Origin: Epiperipatus broadwayi
Lineage: Eukaryota > Onychophora > Udeonychophora > Euonychophora > Peripatidae
NCBI GenBank assembly: GCA_028023455.1
Contig: JAQFVV010007223.1
Coordinates: forward strand, 1-64,000
DNA: 64,000 nucleotides
Direction of reading: 5' to 3'
In this document: piece by piece, positions 49,241 through 61,427 of the stretch
Layout of the letters: the number at the start of each line of letters is the position of its first letter
Position numbering within the stretch: the first letter of the stretch is position 1
Made by a program: the position numbers and the translations under genes
The notes under the pieces: generated by a model
What the model saw: the letters and a program-made list of their open reading frames with translations, nothing else
Told to the model about the DNA's origin: nothing
Database searches by the model: none

Positions 49241-50353
49241 TAGGCATAGTTCTAAATGCTAAAATGGTACTAGTTGATTAGACATGCACACCACTTGATG
49301 ACATTGTTTATGTGCTAAAACACTGCCATTTACATGGCCTGAAGTTACAGCCTATAGAACAGGGTTGTTCATGTTAGATGTTGCAGACTTATATTGCATT
49401 GCACACAAATATTATGGCCTGCTGATGTACTTTGCGACACTATGCAAATGTGCACCTTTCACAGATTGCTAACATATCATGTGAGGGTGTATGGAATTCA
49501 AATGACCATAACTCTTGTAATCTGCATTTGAAGTAATGATCTTACACCCTACCTGATGTAATATTACATACTAATAATTGTAAGCCCATCACTGTGCTTC
49601 CCTTCACAGCTTAGAACATGAAAAAAATTGCAAAAATGTAGGGATAAGCACAATTTCACTGAATTCATGTGAAAAGGCATGTTTGTGCAGGAACAGCTAT
49701 GAGACAAATTAAATTGCTGAGGTTGCACATTGTTTTGGAAATCAGAAGCTTCATTTGATCAGATTATTGCATCTTTTGGATGATCCTTTGAATCATCAAA
49801 GACATCAGTTCCCAACCCTGCACATGCCAGCATTATGCGCTGACATTTATAATGTAATTTTAAAATGTTATTATTTGATTTTAGAAAAAATTAATTCTTG
49901 TTTTATAAATCAATGTTGGTTCATAAATTGTTTACAAATACTTTGCAGAATATTGGTCCATAATGTTTATAATAGTGTCTTTTTTTCAGATAAAGAGCAG
50001 CTATGAGGCAACTAAAATTGCACATTGTTTTGGAAAATCATAATATTGGTTTGATCAGAGTACTGCATCTTTTAGACAATCCTTTGGATCGGCAAAATCA
50101 TTTTAGAAAATAATGTTGGTTCATAAATTGTTTAAAACTAGTTTGAAAAATGTCAACATGAACTGAAATGTGTAATGTTATTTAAAAATGTAATTATTCT
50201 ATTTTAGAAAATAATGTTGCTTTGCAACAAAAAGTTGGGCCAGAAAATGGCATTTTTATGTGTTTTAGCCCATAAACAATACCATCAAGCATTGTATGCA
50301 TCTAATCAAACAGTAATTGTGATTCTAGCAGTAATCTGCCAAAAAAATGCCTA
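49241..50353. mobile_element. Non-autonomous DNA element with about 90-bp inverted ends
   Basis: The left end starts TAGGCATAGTTCTAAATGC and includes TGACATTGTTTATGTGCTAA. The right end carries the complement (TTAGCCCATAAACAATACCA ... AATGCCTA). Inside, a segment near 49690-49800 (GCACATTGTTTTGGAAATCA, TTGATCAGATTATTGCATCT) is repeated in diverged form near 49996-50100, along with GTTGGTTCATAAATTGTTTA at both 49913 and 50115. No transposase is visible. An 83-codon frame inside is regarded as chance. Confidence 0.65.
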
Positions 50354-52640
50354 GTGCATTATAAAACTTTTAAATTTCAACTGTTACCCTTACATAATAT
50401 CTGATTGTAACATGTGGAAATATAAGTAATTTTATTAATATTAATGTCTATTTGTATATGGTTAATAGATAAAATTAGGTGAAAAATAAATAAGCATTAT
50501 AAAAAAAGATTGTTGGAATGGAATCAAAAAGTTACTTTAATTGTATATATAATATGCATCCTATATTTCTGTATATGTGCAAACATGTATGCATGCAATT
50601 ATTTAATGGCAAAGAGAACCAATACTAAACCCATCTAAAATTCATTTTTATAAATATTTGGATGGTTATCTAAGATGGTTATATGATGACCATCTGAAAA
50701 ATTCTAAGCTTATTTCAAATTCTTCAACAATCTAAAAATTTACAAGAAGTGTCCAGATTTGAATTCTAGATTAAGGGAAGTTGGTATGTATGACAAAAAT
50801 GATTAACAATAAATTAATAAGTTATTTTTTACTGAAAGTTGTTGGAGTAACTAGATAGTAATTTTATATATAGTAAAAAAGTGTATATTAAATTTGGCAC
50901 TCAACTATTGGTTGAGATAATCAGGCAATATGTTCTGCAGTCAATGGATAACACTTGACCATCTTTGGCGATAGTCAGATATTACTAGCAGCTTCTCAAA
51001 ACAGTTCAATCTAACATTTCCACTATTTACGGGAAATTATTAAAATTTAATTAATCTTTTATGACATAGTATATATCAATGAATGGTTTACTACTCGGAA
51101 GATCATATGAAGTTGGAAAATAAAGAAATGGAATGAATGTGCCTTTAATCTGTAGATTTTAAGCTGTAGAGAATACTACTTTATTCATAGACCAAACAGT
51201 GCAGGGATTTTTACATCAACATTGTAATGTATTAAGAACCATTTTTTATTTGCATCTAAATGTATAAATTCGAGGTATAAAGAGTTAATTCTTAATCACT
51301 TAGTTCAATTTTTTTTTAAAATCCTGGTTTCACTCCTGCTATTTTCTTTGTGTATGTGTATGCACTGTAGATGGTAAAATAATTTTTTTTTAATTACGCA
51401 TCAATATTTAAAAAATCAGCATAATTGCTATTTGAATAATTTTTAAGTGCGTTATTTGAAAATGTATTTTTTAATGATAATAATATCTATAAAGCAATAT
51501 TTTACATAATAGTAGGTTAATGTTTTAGAGAATGATTTCCAGCAGTTAGCTAGGTTTTTTTTTATTATCATTTTTACTGATCCTTTTCTTTCTCATTCAT
51601 TATTAATGACAACTTCCATTTTTTGCTGTAAGATCTTAATAAACTAAAAAGCTTTAGCATTGAATATTTAACCATATTTACATTTAAGTGTGTCATCTAG
51701 TCATTTCAAACTGCTCCAATAATTTTTATATGTTTTAAAATCTTTTTATAATGCAATTTATTTTCAATACCTTTTTATTTATAATATGTATGACGATCTT
51801 ATGATTATTTTGTGAACGCACACTTGTTTGTGTGTTTGTATATATATGTGTGTGTGCGCGTGTGTGTGTGTACTGACTGAACATCTTTGCATTGTAACGT
51901 CTTTTAAAAAAATAGGATTGAAAAGGAACTGAAAATAGTCTGATAATTTTAAAGTATATGTCTGTTATATACATATATGTAATATGTATAAATAAATTTA
52001 AAACATGAACGTTTTTAAACCCCCCCCCCACATATCTGATATGATATTTATTGTTTTATAATGAGTTCTAATGTGGATAGAAATTGTTCCCATCTTGTAA
52101 AATAAGAACGTTTTTACATTAATTGGTTAAAAAATCCATGCATATGTACATTTAATTGCGAATAAAAATTTGTATATTGAAGTCAAGCAAGCAGCGATTT
52201 TGTTATATATATGGATTTTTCTTTCCATTGTCATAATTTTGACTGCAGAAAAAGTTTGATGTTGTCAGAAAGAATATCTTTGATTTGTTTTTGAAGCCTA
52301 AGAGAAATCAATCAGGACAAATTACTAATACCCACACCATACATTTTTGCCATTGCAACTATTACTCTTTATGTGATTAATTATTAATATGGTAAATGAA
52401 TATCGATTGGCTATTTGCAACATGTATCAGATAGCATGGGAAATTTACTGATTTTTGATCTCTATATTTAAAACCAAGAAACAACACCCTAGTGTTTCTT
52501 TTTCATTGCTTTATAGTTTTTAATGGAAAGGTCATCTGAAAGTATGAAAAATAATCGCACTTTTTATAAATACGTTTCAATCATGATAACAAAACTAAAT
52601 TATAACTCTATTCTCAGGAAATGATACCTGCCAAGTCAAT
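50354..52640. other. AT-rich spacer, no feature seen
   Basis: A (TG)n run near 51823-51870 and a 9-base C run at 52021 are the only notable items. A 98-codon minus-strand frame over the TG run is an artefact. Confidence 0.4.
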
Positions 52641-52649
52641 AGTTAGTGA

Positions 52650-54720
52650 ATGAAGGTGGAGAGTTAGTACGGCTGCACATCACTGTGAAATGAAGAATGA
52701 TTAGATAAATTGGAAAAATTATCAAATATTAAATGGGACATTTTTGGCTTTATTAAGTTAGAAAAAAAGATGAGAGATTGTTGTGAAAAGTATCTATGTA
52801 TTTTTACTACAAAGGCATAAATATTTAAACATATATAGATCAGAATTCATTAAAAGTAAAAAAGCAATATTGTGAAGATTAATGACATATCAGAAAGAAT
52901 TCCAAGATTAGTTAATCAATTTAATGTAAAAATACAAATGCACATAATTTGAGTTTATGTCCCAATAAGTTCTCATTTTAATTAAGAAATAGATTTTTAT
53001 GGAGATGCACATATTTCTTTAATCAGATAAAACAATATTTTAAATTGTTATGTCAGAGTTTAATACTTGAATCGGAAACAATTGAAAGTATTATAAGTAA
53101 ATTTGATTATGGGGACAAAAATGAAAGAGGACCCAGAGTTATGGGATTTTAAGGAAAATAAAAATTATATTATTTTTTACATGAAAAAATTTATAAACAA
53201 AAATGTGTAGATAAGCATTCAAATGAAGATACAGTAGAATTTGGTTATATTTTGACTAACAGAAAATATGTTTTTTTTTAGATTGTACTGGAATTGATTG
53301 TTGATTAATGAGGAATAAACTATATGTTAATACAAAACTACAAAAAATATTAAGAAGATTAATATTCCTAATACGGAGAAATGCCTCAATAAATTTAAAT
53401 TATTTGTTAAGAAACTTTTAAGATAGTTCAGAGTTGACAGACGTCAATAAGAAGGTAATTGATATTCTAGTGAGAACTGTCACAAGAATAACTTGCATAA
53501 AAAAGCCTTTCTCAATAAATTAAGACAAAATAATATATAAAAATAGAATGAATATAGAACATATTTTTAAATGATCCATTAATAATTGAATATCTGGAGT
53601 TTTTAAAATGGGGTAAAAAATAATCATTAATAATAATATAAGAAAATATAACGTAAATTTTCAAAAAAATCTATTAAAAAAAATATAAATTTCAAAAGTA
53701 TAAAACTGTATTGTGATATTAAAAAAATAATAATAAAAGATTGGACTATTATTAATAAAAAAAAGATCTTTCAAAATATGTGAAGAGTTCTATATAGCAA
53801 TAAAGAACAAGAAAACAGAGTAATAGCTGCAGCTAGTATATCTTTTGAATTAACAAGAATGTTAACTGCATGAATGAAACCTGAATTAAATTTATGATTG
53901 AAGGAAAAATTCCTAAAATGTTACACTTATTATTGATATTTTAAAAGAACCAGATGAAATAGAAAAAAATTGTTTGCAATATTTTATACCAAATGTACTA
54001 AAAATGATGAACTAAAAGTGATGTATTAGATGAGTGGAAGAATGATGTAGTATAATTGTTATTTAAAAAAGATGATTTAAAAAAATTGAAAATTATAGAC
54101 CTATCATATTTGTAGCATTTCTATATTAAATCTTATTAAAATAATTACAAATTATCTACAGGGACATTTAGATTCTAAACAACCCGTTACTGGGGGGAAT
54201 TATAAAAGGACTAACAAATGAGTTGTTATTAAGCTATGGCTTTATTGCTTATAAAAATGCATTTGATGCTATAAGCATTTTATGCTAATTAAACCATTAT
54301 ATCATCAAATATAATCCCAGGGTATAGTCATACTCTAAAGAACATTTCCCAAAATGCAACACATAATTAAATTTCATGATGATACTAAGATTAACACTGA
54401 TGGAGTGATTTCATAAGTCCAAAACTTTTTATTGCAGTATTATTTTGTGAATTAAAATGTAAAACTAAAACAGTAAAAATAAAGATTATTTAAGACATTT
54501 ATATTTTGCACATAAGGCGGTTGTTTTTGAAAATAATGCTTCAGAGTTTTAGAAAACATCGAGATAGTCATCAGAATAAAATAAAAAAGGACTTAAAATA
54601 AATGCTAAAGAAACTAATGTTCAATGGATTTTTCTTATAATAATAATGTAAATTGATAATTATGAATTAGAAGAAGTTAACAATTAAAAAATAGCTTGAC
54701 CAAATTATTAATATAAATAA
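52650..54720 (+). pseudogene. Fossil RTE-like LINE ORF2
   Basis: Multi-frame translation gives a collinear relic of endonuclease and RT. Endonuclease motifs are LDKLEKLSNIKWDIFG (about 52690-52755), MHIIVYVPISSH-like (about 52938-52975), YGDKNERGPRVMGF (about 53108-53150) and VEFGYILTNRKYVF (about 53228-53272). The linker includes LYVNTKLQKILRR (about 53320). RT follows: DEWKNDVV.LLFKKDD (about 54030-54075), VISPKLFIAVLFCELKCKTK (about 54405-54465) and YLRHLYFAHKAVVFENNASEF (about 54490-54555), where the FADD motif has become FAHK. It parallels the 16.6-18.7-kb LINE segment by segment but also keeps the endonuclease region. Stops and shifts are dense, so it is old. A decayed (TAA/TGA)n tract at 54846-54892 may be its 3' tail. 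Confidence 0.75.
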
Positions 54721-54965
54721 TTAACAAAATAATCTGATTTCATCAATGACTGATGATGTAAGAAAGTGAACTCTCAACTTTCTCTATGCTACTATCATTT
54801 CTAGTATTAAAGCTTATACCTGAAACCAGAAATGAACACTTAAATAGTAATAATGATGATGATAATGATAATAATAATGATTGAACAGTCACTCATAAAC
54901 AAGTATGATCAATTCTAACTACAAAAACAGGAGAAAAACTGCTCTAAAAATGAATTTTGATAAAC

Positions 54966-55152
54966 CAGTGGTTCTCAATCTGTGGATCAGGACCCCTTTG
55001 AGGGTTGAACAACCCTTTTATGGGGGTCACTTAAGACCATTGGTAAATACATTTTCGATTCATAACAGTACCAAAGCTAAAGGTTTGGAGTAACCACAAC
55101 ATAAGAAAACTGTATTAAAGGGTCACAGCATTAGGAAGGTAGAGAGCTATTG
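54966..55152 (+). mobile_element. SPIN-type non-autonomous hAT element
   Basis: The left terminus CAGTGGTTCTCAATCTGTGG is followed by GGACCCCTTTGAGGGTTGAA, CAACCCTTTTATGGGGGTCA and CTTAAGACCATTGG. After an internal shortening come CGATTCATAACAGTACCAAA, GTAACCACAACATAAG, AACTGTATTAAAGGGTCACA and GCATTAGGAAGGTAGAGAGC. This order matches, from memory of the family, the SPIN (Space Invaders) hAT MITEs. The right terminal repeat has drifted (AGAGAGCTATTG instead of AGAACCACTG). Flanking 8-mers TGATAAAC and ATATAAAC agree at 6 of 8 positions, fitting an aged 8-bp hAT target duplication. Confidence 0.8.
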
Positions 55153-55188
55153 ATATAAACCAATTTGTGACCACAAATAAATCCATAT

Positions 55189-56879
55189 TGTGCCAAGGCC
55201 AATTTGGCACATGTATATAAAATAATTTTGTCTAAAAAAATTATTAAAATAAAAAAAAATCTTGCATAAAAGAGTTTGAAATAAATGATTAAAAGTGGGA
55301 AGGGGGTTTTCTTAAAGTCAAACTAAAAGTGTTATAAAAGAAAGTAAAGTTTTTCTAAATTAGTATTCATAAAAATAAGTAATTTAAAAATTAAAAAAAA
55401 ATATAAATCTCTTTTTATTCAAGCTTATTATAATAAATTATATATGTGCGTGCGAGTGTAAATAAATGTATGCATGTTAGAATAATATTAAAAAAATATA
55501 TATGTAAATGAAAGTTAAAAAAGAAATTATATTTGAAAAACACAGCGATGGCTATTAAGTTAAATAAAGATTTAAAAAAACCACACCAGCGGTGGGCTAC
55601 TAATTAAAGATATAAAAACAATACATTTATGAAAGCTACTGCTAATTAAACAATTTTCAAAAACACCATTGTCATAGGATTAATTATTAATGGAATTTCG
55701 ACAACACCTATTGCACCTATTGCCGGAGGATATAAAAATGAAAATTCGGATACATAAATAGCCAGATTTTTATTGGAGTTCAGTTTTTTTTTCAGTCTAG
55801 TTTGCAGCGACAGTCTTGTTTCAGTTCAGACAACAGTGCAATTTCTATTATGTTCCAGAAACAAAAATGCATTGTTGAGCAGCTTTTGGAAATATATGCT
55901 CATGCTTCAGCCTTTTTAGTCCAACAAGATCATCAAAACCTGCCTGTGAAATAATGTCTGCATAACAACTCAGAAATCCTCTGTCAAATGTTCAACTGTA
56001 TTCAAGAATAAAACCAATGGATTCACATAAAATCTCTTCAAGAAACGTCCAAATCTAACTAGTTAGATATAATCCATCAGAAGCAGCAGAGGCAGCCAAC
56101 AACAAGCAATATCCACATTCCAAAAATCCTAGGTAAACATTTATTTATTATCATTTATACGTAGTAGCCACCACTGTAATTCATCAATCCTACCGAGTAA
56201 AGTAATTTGAACTCTTAAGCATGCATAAAATGAACTATTGATGTGTGTGTGTGTGAATGTGAGATAATTTAATGATGTCACATATTATTTATGCTTTTCA
56301 CCAGATATATGTTATAATGTGTTACTTTAAAAATGTGCGTGTGTTAAATTAGATTTACAAAGATGTTTAAATTTAGTCAATTAATGTTGGGTAATAAATT
56401 ATCTTTAAACTTAATTAATGTTAATTAAAATAAAATGTCTTCAAACTTAAACTTTATTTGTCGGTCAATTCTTTTTACCAACCTTTTATTAATTTTTTCC
56501 ACCACTAATTTTGTATAATTTTGTTATTGAATTAAAATTAGACTGAGCTAGTTTTAGGGAATGTTTCAAGTGCTGGATTATGAGCCTACTGCCCGAATAT
56601 GTTAGTCATTAGACTAGCTGGCACCCCAGGGTTTACCCCGAAACAAATAAAGTATTTGGATAGTAGGGGTTTGAATCTAGCAGCCAAGATGGGCCATTGT
56701 TGATAGTTAAAGCTATCAATAAGATCTCCCATTTTGCTCGAATGTGCCAGTTCATTCACGTAACATATATAAGATTATAAATGTATTAGGAAGGAGTTTG
56801 AAACCGGCCAAAACTTATATATACGTATAAGTAAGTGGTTTTGGTGGTTCAACCCGGTACATAAATGGCTTTCCCAACA
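55189..56879 (+). repeat. 5' long terminal repeat, 1691 bp
   Basis: It starts TGTGCCAAGGCCAATTTGGC and ends CCCAACA, giving TG...CA ends with a 3-bp TGT/ACA inverted terminus. The first 540 bp equal 60881-61424, and 55731-56256 equal 63472-64000. A TATA-like TATAAAAA at 55731 precedes an initiator-like TTCAGT near 55783, which may mark the U3/R boundary. AATAAA occurs near 56645. The 3' boundary is inferred from the CA followed by a primer-binding-like site, since the 3' LTR runs out of the window. Confidence 0.75.
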
Positions 56880-56881
56880 TT

Positions 56882-56897
56882 TGGGGCTGGACCTAAG
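56882..56897 (+). other. Putative primer-binding site
   Basis: TGGGGCTGGACCTAAG begins 2 bp after the LTR's terminal CA. It starts with the TGG complementary to a tRNA 3' CCA. The tRNA species was not identified. Confidence 0.5.
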
Positions 56898-57293
56898 AAA
56901 CAATAGTAAATAAATACTTTGTTTCTTGTTTAAAAAAATTTTCTATACAAAAGCTAAATTACGTATGTTAAAGCGTTTTCATTTTTGCAAAAAAAAAAAA
57001 GAATTGACCGAAAACTTTGTTTTCTTTGAATGAAAAGATATTTATGCTATTTACATTATCTAAAATAAATCATTATGTTAAATCAGAGACAGTTGGATGT
57101 TTGGGCGAAGTTAAAGCATTAAGATCGAGTGGAGAAAAATGGACAAAGGAGGGGTGGAGTCAGCATGTATTTCCAGTTTAGTAAGAAATAAATGAAATAA
57201 TAATTAGTAAACTTATTAAAGTGAATAAAATATGGTATTAAAAATAATGATAAAAAGTGTTTAAAATTATAAATTAAAAAAAATAAAGCCAAA

Positions 57294-57752
57294 ATGGAGA
57301 CTCAAGGTAAAAATATAGAAAATAGCCCCAACAAGGAAAAAAGAGAAATCATAGCTTTACTAATTAGCATGTTTGAAAAACAAAAAGAAACAGCCGAAGA
57401 ATATTAAAAAATAGCCAAAGAGCTTAAAAACCAAAATAATGAAATGAAGAGTAAATTGGAAGGGCAAACTGAAATGCTTGAAAAGTTAAAGGACCAGATC
57501 GAAATGGGCCAGAATTAAATAAAAGAGGAAATTACGGAAAAAATAGAAGAGATTAAAACACAAGTAGAAAATCAAATAGAGACTGCTTACCAAGTAATAG
57601 AAAAAAATAAGATAGAAGATAGAAAAATAATCGAAGAGATAAAAGTTGAAGTTACAAATTTAACTGTAAAAGTAAATCAGATAAATCGTAGTCCAAATAG
57701 CCCACAAACTGAAATAAAAGTGCGAACATGCACATTACAAATAACTCCATGA
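57294..57752 (+). pseudogene. Decayed gag of the LTR element
   Basis: From ATG at 57294 the frame reads METQGKNIENSPNKEKREII. It continues for about 150 codons with two in-frame TAA stops (near 57405 and 57515) before a third stop near 57750. The composition is that of a long charged coiled coil (ELKNQNNEMKSKLEGQ, EMLEKLKDQIEM, KIEDRKIIEEIKVEVTNL). This is common at the N-terminus of retrotransposon Gag, which packages the element RNA. No capsid motif or CCHC knuckle is visible, and after about 57750 similarity to any protein is lost. Position after the primer-binding site supports the call. Confidence 0.6.
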
Positions 57753-59404
57753 GTCATCCTCAGTAACACATTTATAAAAAAATTCAGATGATTTACAAAA
57801 GCCCATATAGTATAATCCCTCAAATTGACTTCAATGCCTTTGTGATAGCCAAAGGAAATATAGAAAAAAGAACATGTAACGCTAGGTCACTAAAGTTATT
57901 TGGAGGGCTGAATAATAAAGAACCACCAGACAAAAATTAAAAATATGTAATCTGATGGATTCGCCAGCTTGATCTAGTTATTAATGACCATGGACTTGGA
58001 ATAATGGAAAATGTTTATCAAAGTTTAATGAAATAAAAATAACCTATAGTTTTTTTTTAAAACAAATGTAAAAACGAGAATCAAAGTTAGTTTCAAAAAT
58101 GAAAAATGATTAAAGTTAGTCTTAGTAAAATAAAATAACAATCTTAGAGTTTAAAATGTCAAAGCATCTATAAAACAATTTATGTCAAAACCCTCAATTA
58201 TGTCTTATCGATTATATTGATATCCCAGCTCATAAGTCTAGAACATAGCGGAGCATGACGCAAACAAAATAAATGTGCAAAATCAAAATAGACAAGCAAA
58301 GTGAAAATGTTTTTTTTTTAAAAAAAAAAAGGAAGAGTAAAAATAACGCTTTAAAAATAAAAATGAAATAAATAAATGTATAATGAAAGTATTAATGAAA
58401 ATAAAACATTATCAAATAAAATTAAAGAAAAAAGTGTATTAAATTATGATTGAGGTGTGTGCGAGTATTTGGGCAAAGAAATTAAAAGTTGGTTTAACCT
58501 TTTAACCACTAATTTTATCATTGGTTGTATCAGATAAAAATCAAATCTTTTAATTGGCCAACTCACAAACTGAAGACAAAGCCTATTGTTAAAACATATT
58601 CGCCTATAATATTAAATTCAACTCAGATACGTTTATAAAAAGTATATAATTAATTTTTCAGGTCATGAAAAAAACGAAAGTTCTTTCAAAAATAAATTGC
58701 TATTTATTTATTCTAAAATATTCAATATCGGCAACATAAAAGTTATAATGTAAACAAAAAGATCGACTTTTACGTTATAGAAAAGTAAATATTTCTTTTT
58801 ACTACAACTTCAATATTTGGACTAAAATCTTCAATATTTTTCGAAAATAATTTTGTTTTTTTATTATTCTCTCTGAAAATTATGTTTAATTTCCATAAAT
58901 ATTATTTAATAATAATTTAAATCGTATTCGAAATGAAAATCTCAGCGTTTTTCTTTATTTTCTTTGATCAGGCAGTTTCTTTGTTCTTTCCAGCCAATCA
59001 GAATGTCTTTTTCGGCTGAGAGCATGCTAAGAACCAATCACAAATAATGTTCCTTCTTTGTTTAGGTTTAAATGCGTTTTTTTTCTATTTTTTACTTCTA
59101 AAATAAATCGGAAGATGTCACCATCGTACAGAACTTTTAAAAACGAATTCAATATGTATTTAACGAATATTTTCGTATAAAAACTGGCTGAGTTAGAGTG
59201 ATTTCAGATGTCGACGAGGAGCCTCGTAAAAAACAGTCTTTTGGTTAAATCAGCACAAAATCTATCTGTGTGTTTGAATTGCCTTATACTTTGCTGCCTA
59301 CTTCTCTTAACATTACATTTATTACCTAATGATGAAAATAAAAACTAAAAATGCACTCTATAAAAATAAGAATTTGAAGTGGTCAATACTTAGGAAAAGT
59401 GATC
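57753..59404. other. Non-coding interior of the LTR element
   Basis: AT-rich; 57790-57990 may retain a little more gag (AFVIAKGNIEKRT) but no known motif. Two CCAATC boxes (about 58993 and 59034) sit before a T-rich stretch, possibly by chance. Confidence 0.35.
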
Positions 59405-59420
59405 AAAGCACATATTAATT

Positions 59421-59529
59421 GTCTTGCATTGGTGGTCGAGAGGTCAGCGCGACTGCCTTGCACTTGCAGGCAGTTGCCCGGGTTGCGGGTTCGCATCCCA
59501 GCCGATGCTATGACACTTAAAAAAAAAAA
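59421..59529 (+). mobile_element. Very short tRNA-derived SINE with 16-bp TSD and poly-A
   Basis: The copy begins GTCTTGCATTGGTGGTCGAG. Its acceptor-like GCATTGG pairs with CCGATGC (with one G-T) at the 3' end. The B box is GGTTCGCATCC. It ends GATGCTATGACACTT and an A run. A perfect 16-bp duplication, AAAGCACATATTAATT, flanks it at 59405-59420 and 59530-59545. The anticodon arm is replaced by a CTGCCT/AGGCAG hairpin. This is the best-preserved copy of the family in the window, and it sits inside the LTR retrotransposon, so it is younger than that. Confidence 0.9.
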
Positions 59530-59545
59530 AAAGCACATATTAATT

Positions 59546-60424
59546 AAGAAAAATGTTCATAAATAAATAAGTAGGTCAAATAGTTAAAATAAAATCGATA
59601 AAATCAAGTTAAATAAATAAGCGTAAATATATCTGTAGTAAATAATAATAAAAAGTGACTCGTGATAAACTAATAGATTTTTTTTTTTTTTGAATACACG
59701 CATGGTAATAAAAGAAAGTAAATAAATGATTTAAAGTCAAGTCAAATATATATATATATCAGTGTAATAATGAATCGTAGTAAAGTAAGTTGTTTTTGAA
59801 TACACACAAGTTAATAAAAGTTGAGTAAATAATAAATCGTAATAAAGTAAAATAGTTTTTCTGAATACACGCACATAGATAAAAAAAAGTTGAGTAAGGG
59901 TTGAAAATAATATTCGAGATTAGATTAATATAAATAAATATGAAAACTGATGTCCATGGTAGTTTAGAATAATATTGTGAGATTAGATTAATACAAATGT
60001 TAGAATAATGTTCATATGAATTTAAAAATAAGGTTGTAAGATTAATAATAAGGAAATAAAAGTCAATCTAAGGTGTATTAAGAGTATATAAGTATACATG
60101 TGTATATACATGCACATACACTGGTAATATTTGGTAAATATGATACCTCATGATGCATATCTTAAATGTATGTACCCAGATATCCTTTTAGGTTATTTTC
60201 TTGGCAATGCTGCACCTCATGATGCATGGAAAAAAAAATTTATTTATTATAGATTTTCTGTAAGCAAGTCCAGTAATAACTCTATATCTAGAATATTAGT
60301 AGGTGCAGAATTATGCTGCATGTATACACATGTGTAGGAATTTATCTAGAGCAAAAGGGAATGAGGGTAGTATAAAAATAAGTTTAGTTAAAGATACATT
60401 TAAAGCTGCCAACTAGATAAATTT
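59546..60424. other. AT-rich interior with short repeats
   Basis: Three imperfect repeats of a GAATACACGCA...AATAAAAG segment occur near 59690-59890 (TGAATACACGCATGGTAATA, TGAATACACACAAGTTAATA, TGAATACACGCACATAGATA). CCTCATGATGCAT also occurs twice (60143, 60214). No coding motif. Confidence 0.5.
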
Positions 60425-60668
60425 TAGGACCCGTAACGGACTTGTCAGGGATCATTCCTCTTTCCAAAGCGTAAGTCGAAAATGGATAGTTGAAAATTCC
60501 TGCCACTTCGCAGCGACCCTTTCTTTTTCCAAGTCCGATCAAGAGAATCGGCAAATGAAGTTTTGATTTTATACACTTGTAAGTCGGTGTAAATCAGTGA
60601 ATCTGCTTCCGCGTCGTTTCCAAAAGATCCCTGTGCCACAAAATTAGTTTCTCCCGGTGGTCATTATC
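60425..60668 (-). other. Unidentified G+C-richer open segment
   Basis: A minus-strand frame, open for at least 70 codons (PPGETNFVAQGSFGNDAEAD, later SLRSGRNFQLSIFDLRFGKR), has balanced composition and is unlike its AT-rich surroundings. The usual start is unclear: the first Met-like codon is GTG at 60639, and a nearby ATG (about 60672) lies in another frame. It could be a captured exon, a remnant of the LTR element, or part of another insert. I do not recognise it. Confidence 0.25.
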
Positions 60669-60861
60669 CATGATTTAGATCATTGTGAGCAATGTATTTG
60701 GCATAGATAGAAGGAAAGGATAGTCAAAACAGATTGCCCTTTGTATGTTAAGTAAAAGATATTAAAAAGCTAACTTAGAAAAATAATAAATTAATAAATC
60801 TTTAGAGTCAAAAATTAAAATTGCAAGAGATAAAATGGTCAAAAATGACACATTTTACTCT

Positions 60862-60876
60862 AAAATGGAGGGGAGT
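60862..60876 (+). other. Polypurine tract of the LTR element
   Basis: AAAATGGAGGGGAGT lies 4 bp upstream of the 3' LTR start (TGTGCC at 60881). It is the usual site for plus-strand priming. Confidence 0.7.
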
Positions 60877-61427
60877 GTAATGTGCCAAGGCCAATTTGGC
60901 ACATGTATATAAAATAATTTTGTCTAATAAAATTATTAAAATAAAAAAAAATCTTTCATAAAAGAGTTTGAAATAAATGATTAAAAATGGGAAGGGGGTT
61001 TTCTTAAAGTCAAACTAAAAGTGTTATAAAAGAAAGTAAAGTTTTTCTAAATTAGTATTCATAAAAATAAGTAATTTAAAATTTAAAAAAAAATATAAAT
61101 CTCTTTTCATTCAAGCTTATTATAATAAATTATATTTGTGCGAGCGAGTGTAAATAAATGTATGCATGTTAGAATAATATTAAAAAAAAATATATGTAAA
61201 TGAAAGTCAAAAAAGAAATTATATTTGGAAAACACAGTGATGGCTATTAAGTTAAATAAAGATTTAAAAAAACCACACCAACGGTGGGCTACTAATTAAA
61301 GATATAAAAACAATACCTTTATAAAAGCTACTACTAATTAAACAATTTTCAAAAACACATTGTCATAGGATTAATTACTAATGGAATTTCGACAACACCT
61401 ATTGCACCTATTGCCAGAGGATATTAA

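Noticed and set aside
51735-52031. 98-codon minus-strand frame as a secreted or membrane protein
   Set aside because: Driven by a (TG)n run and AT-rich sequence; no motif.
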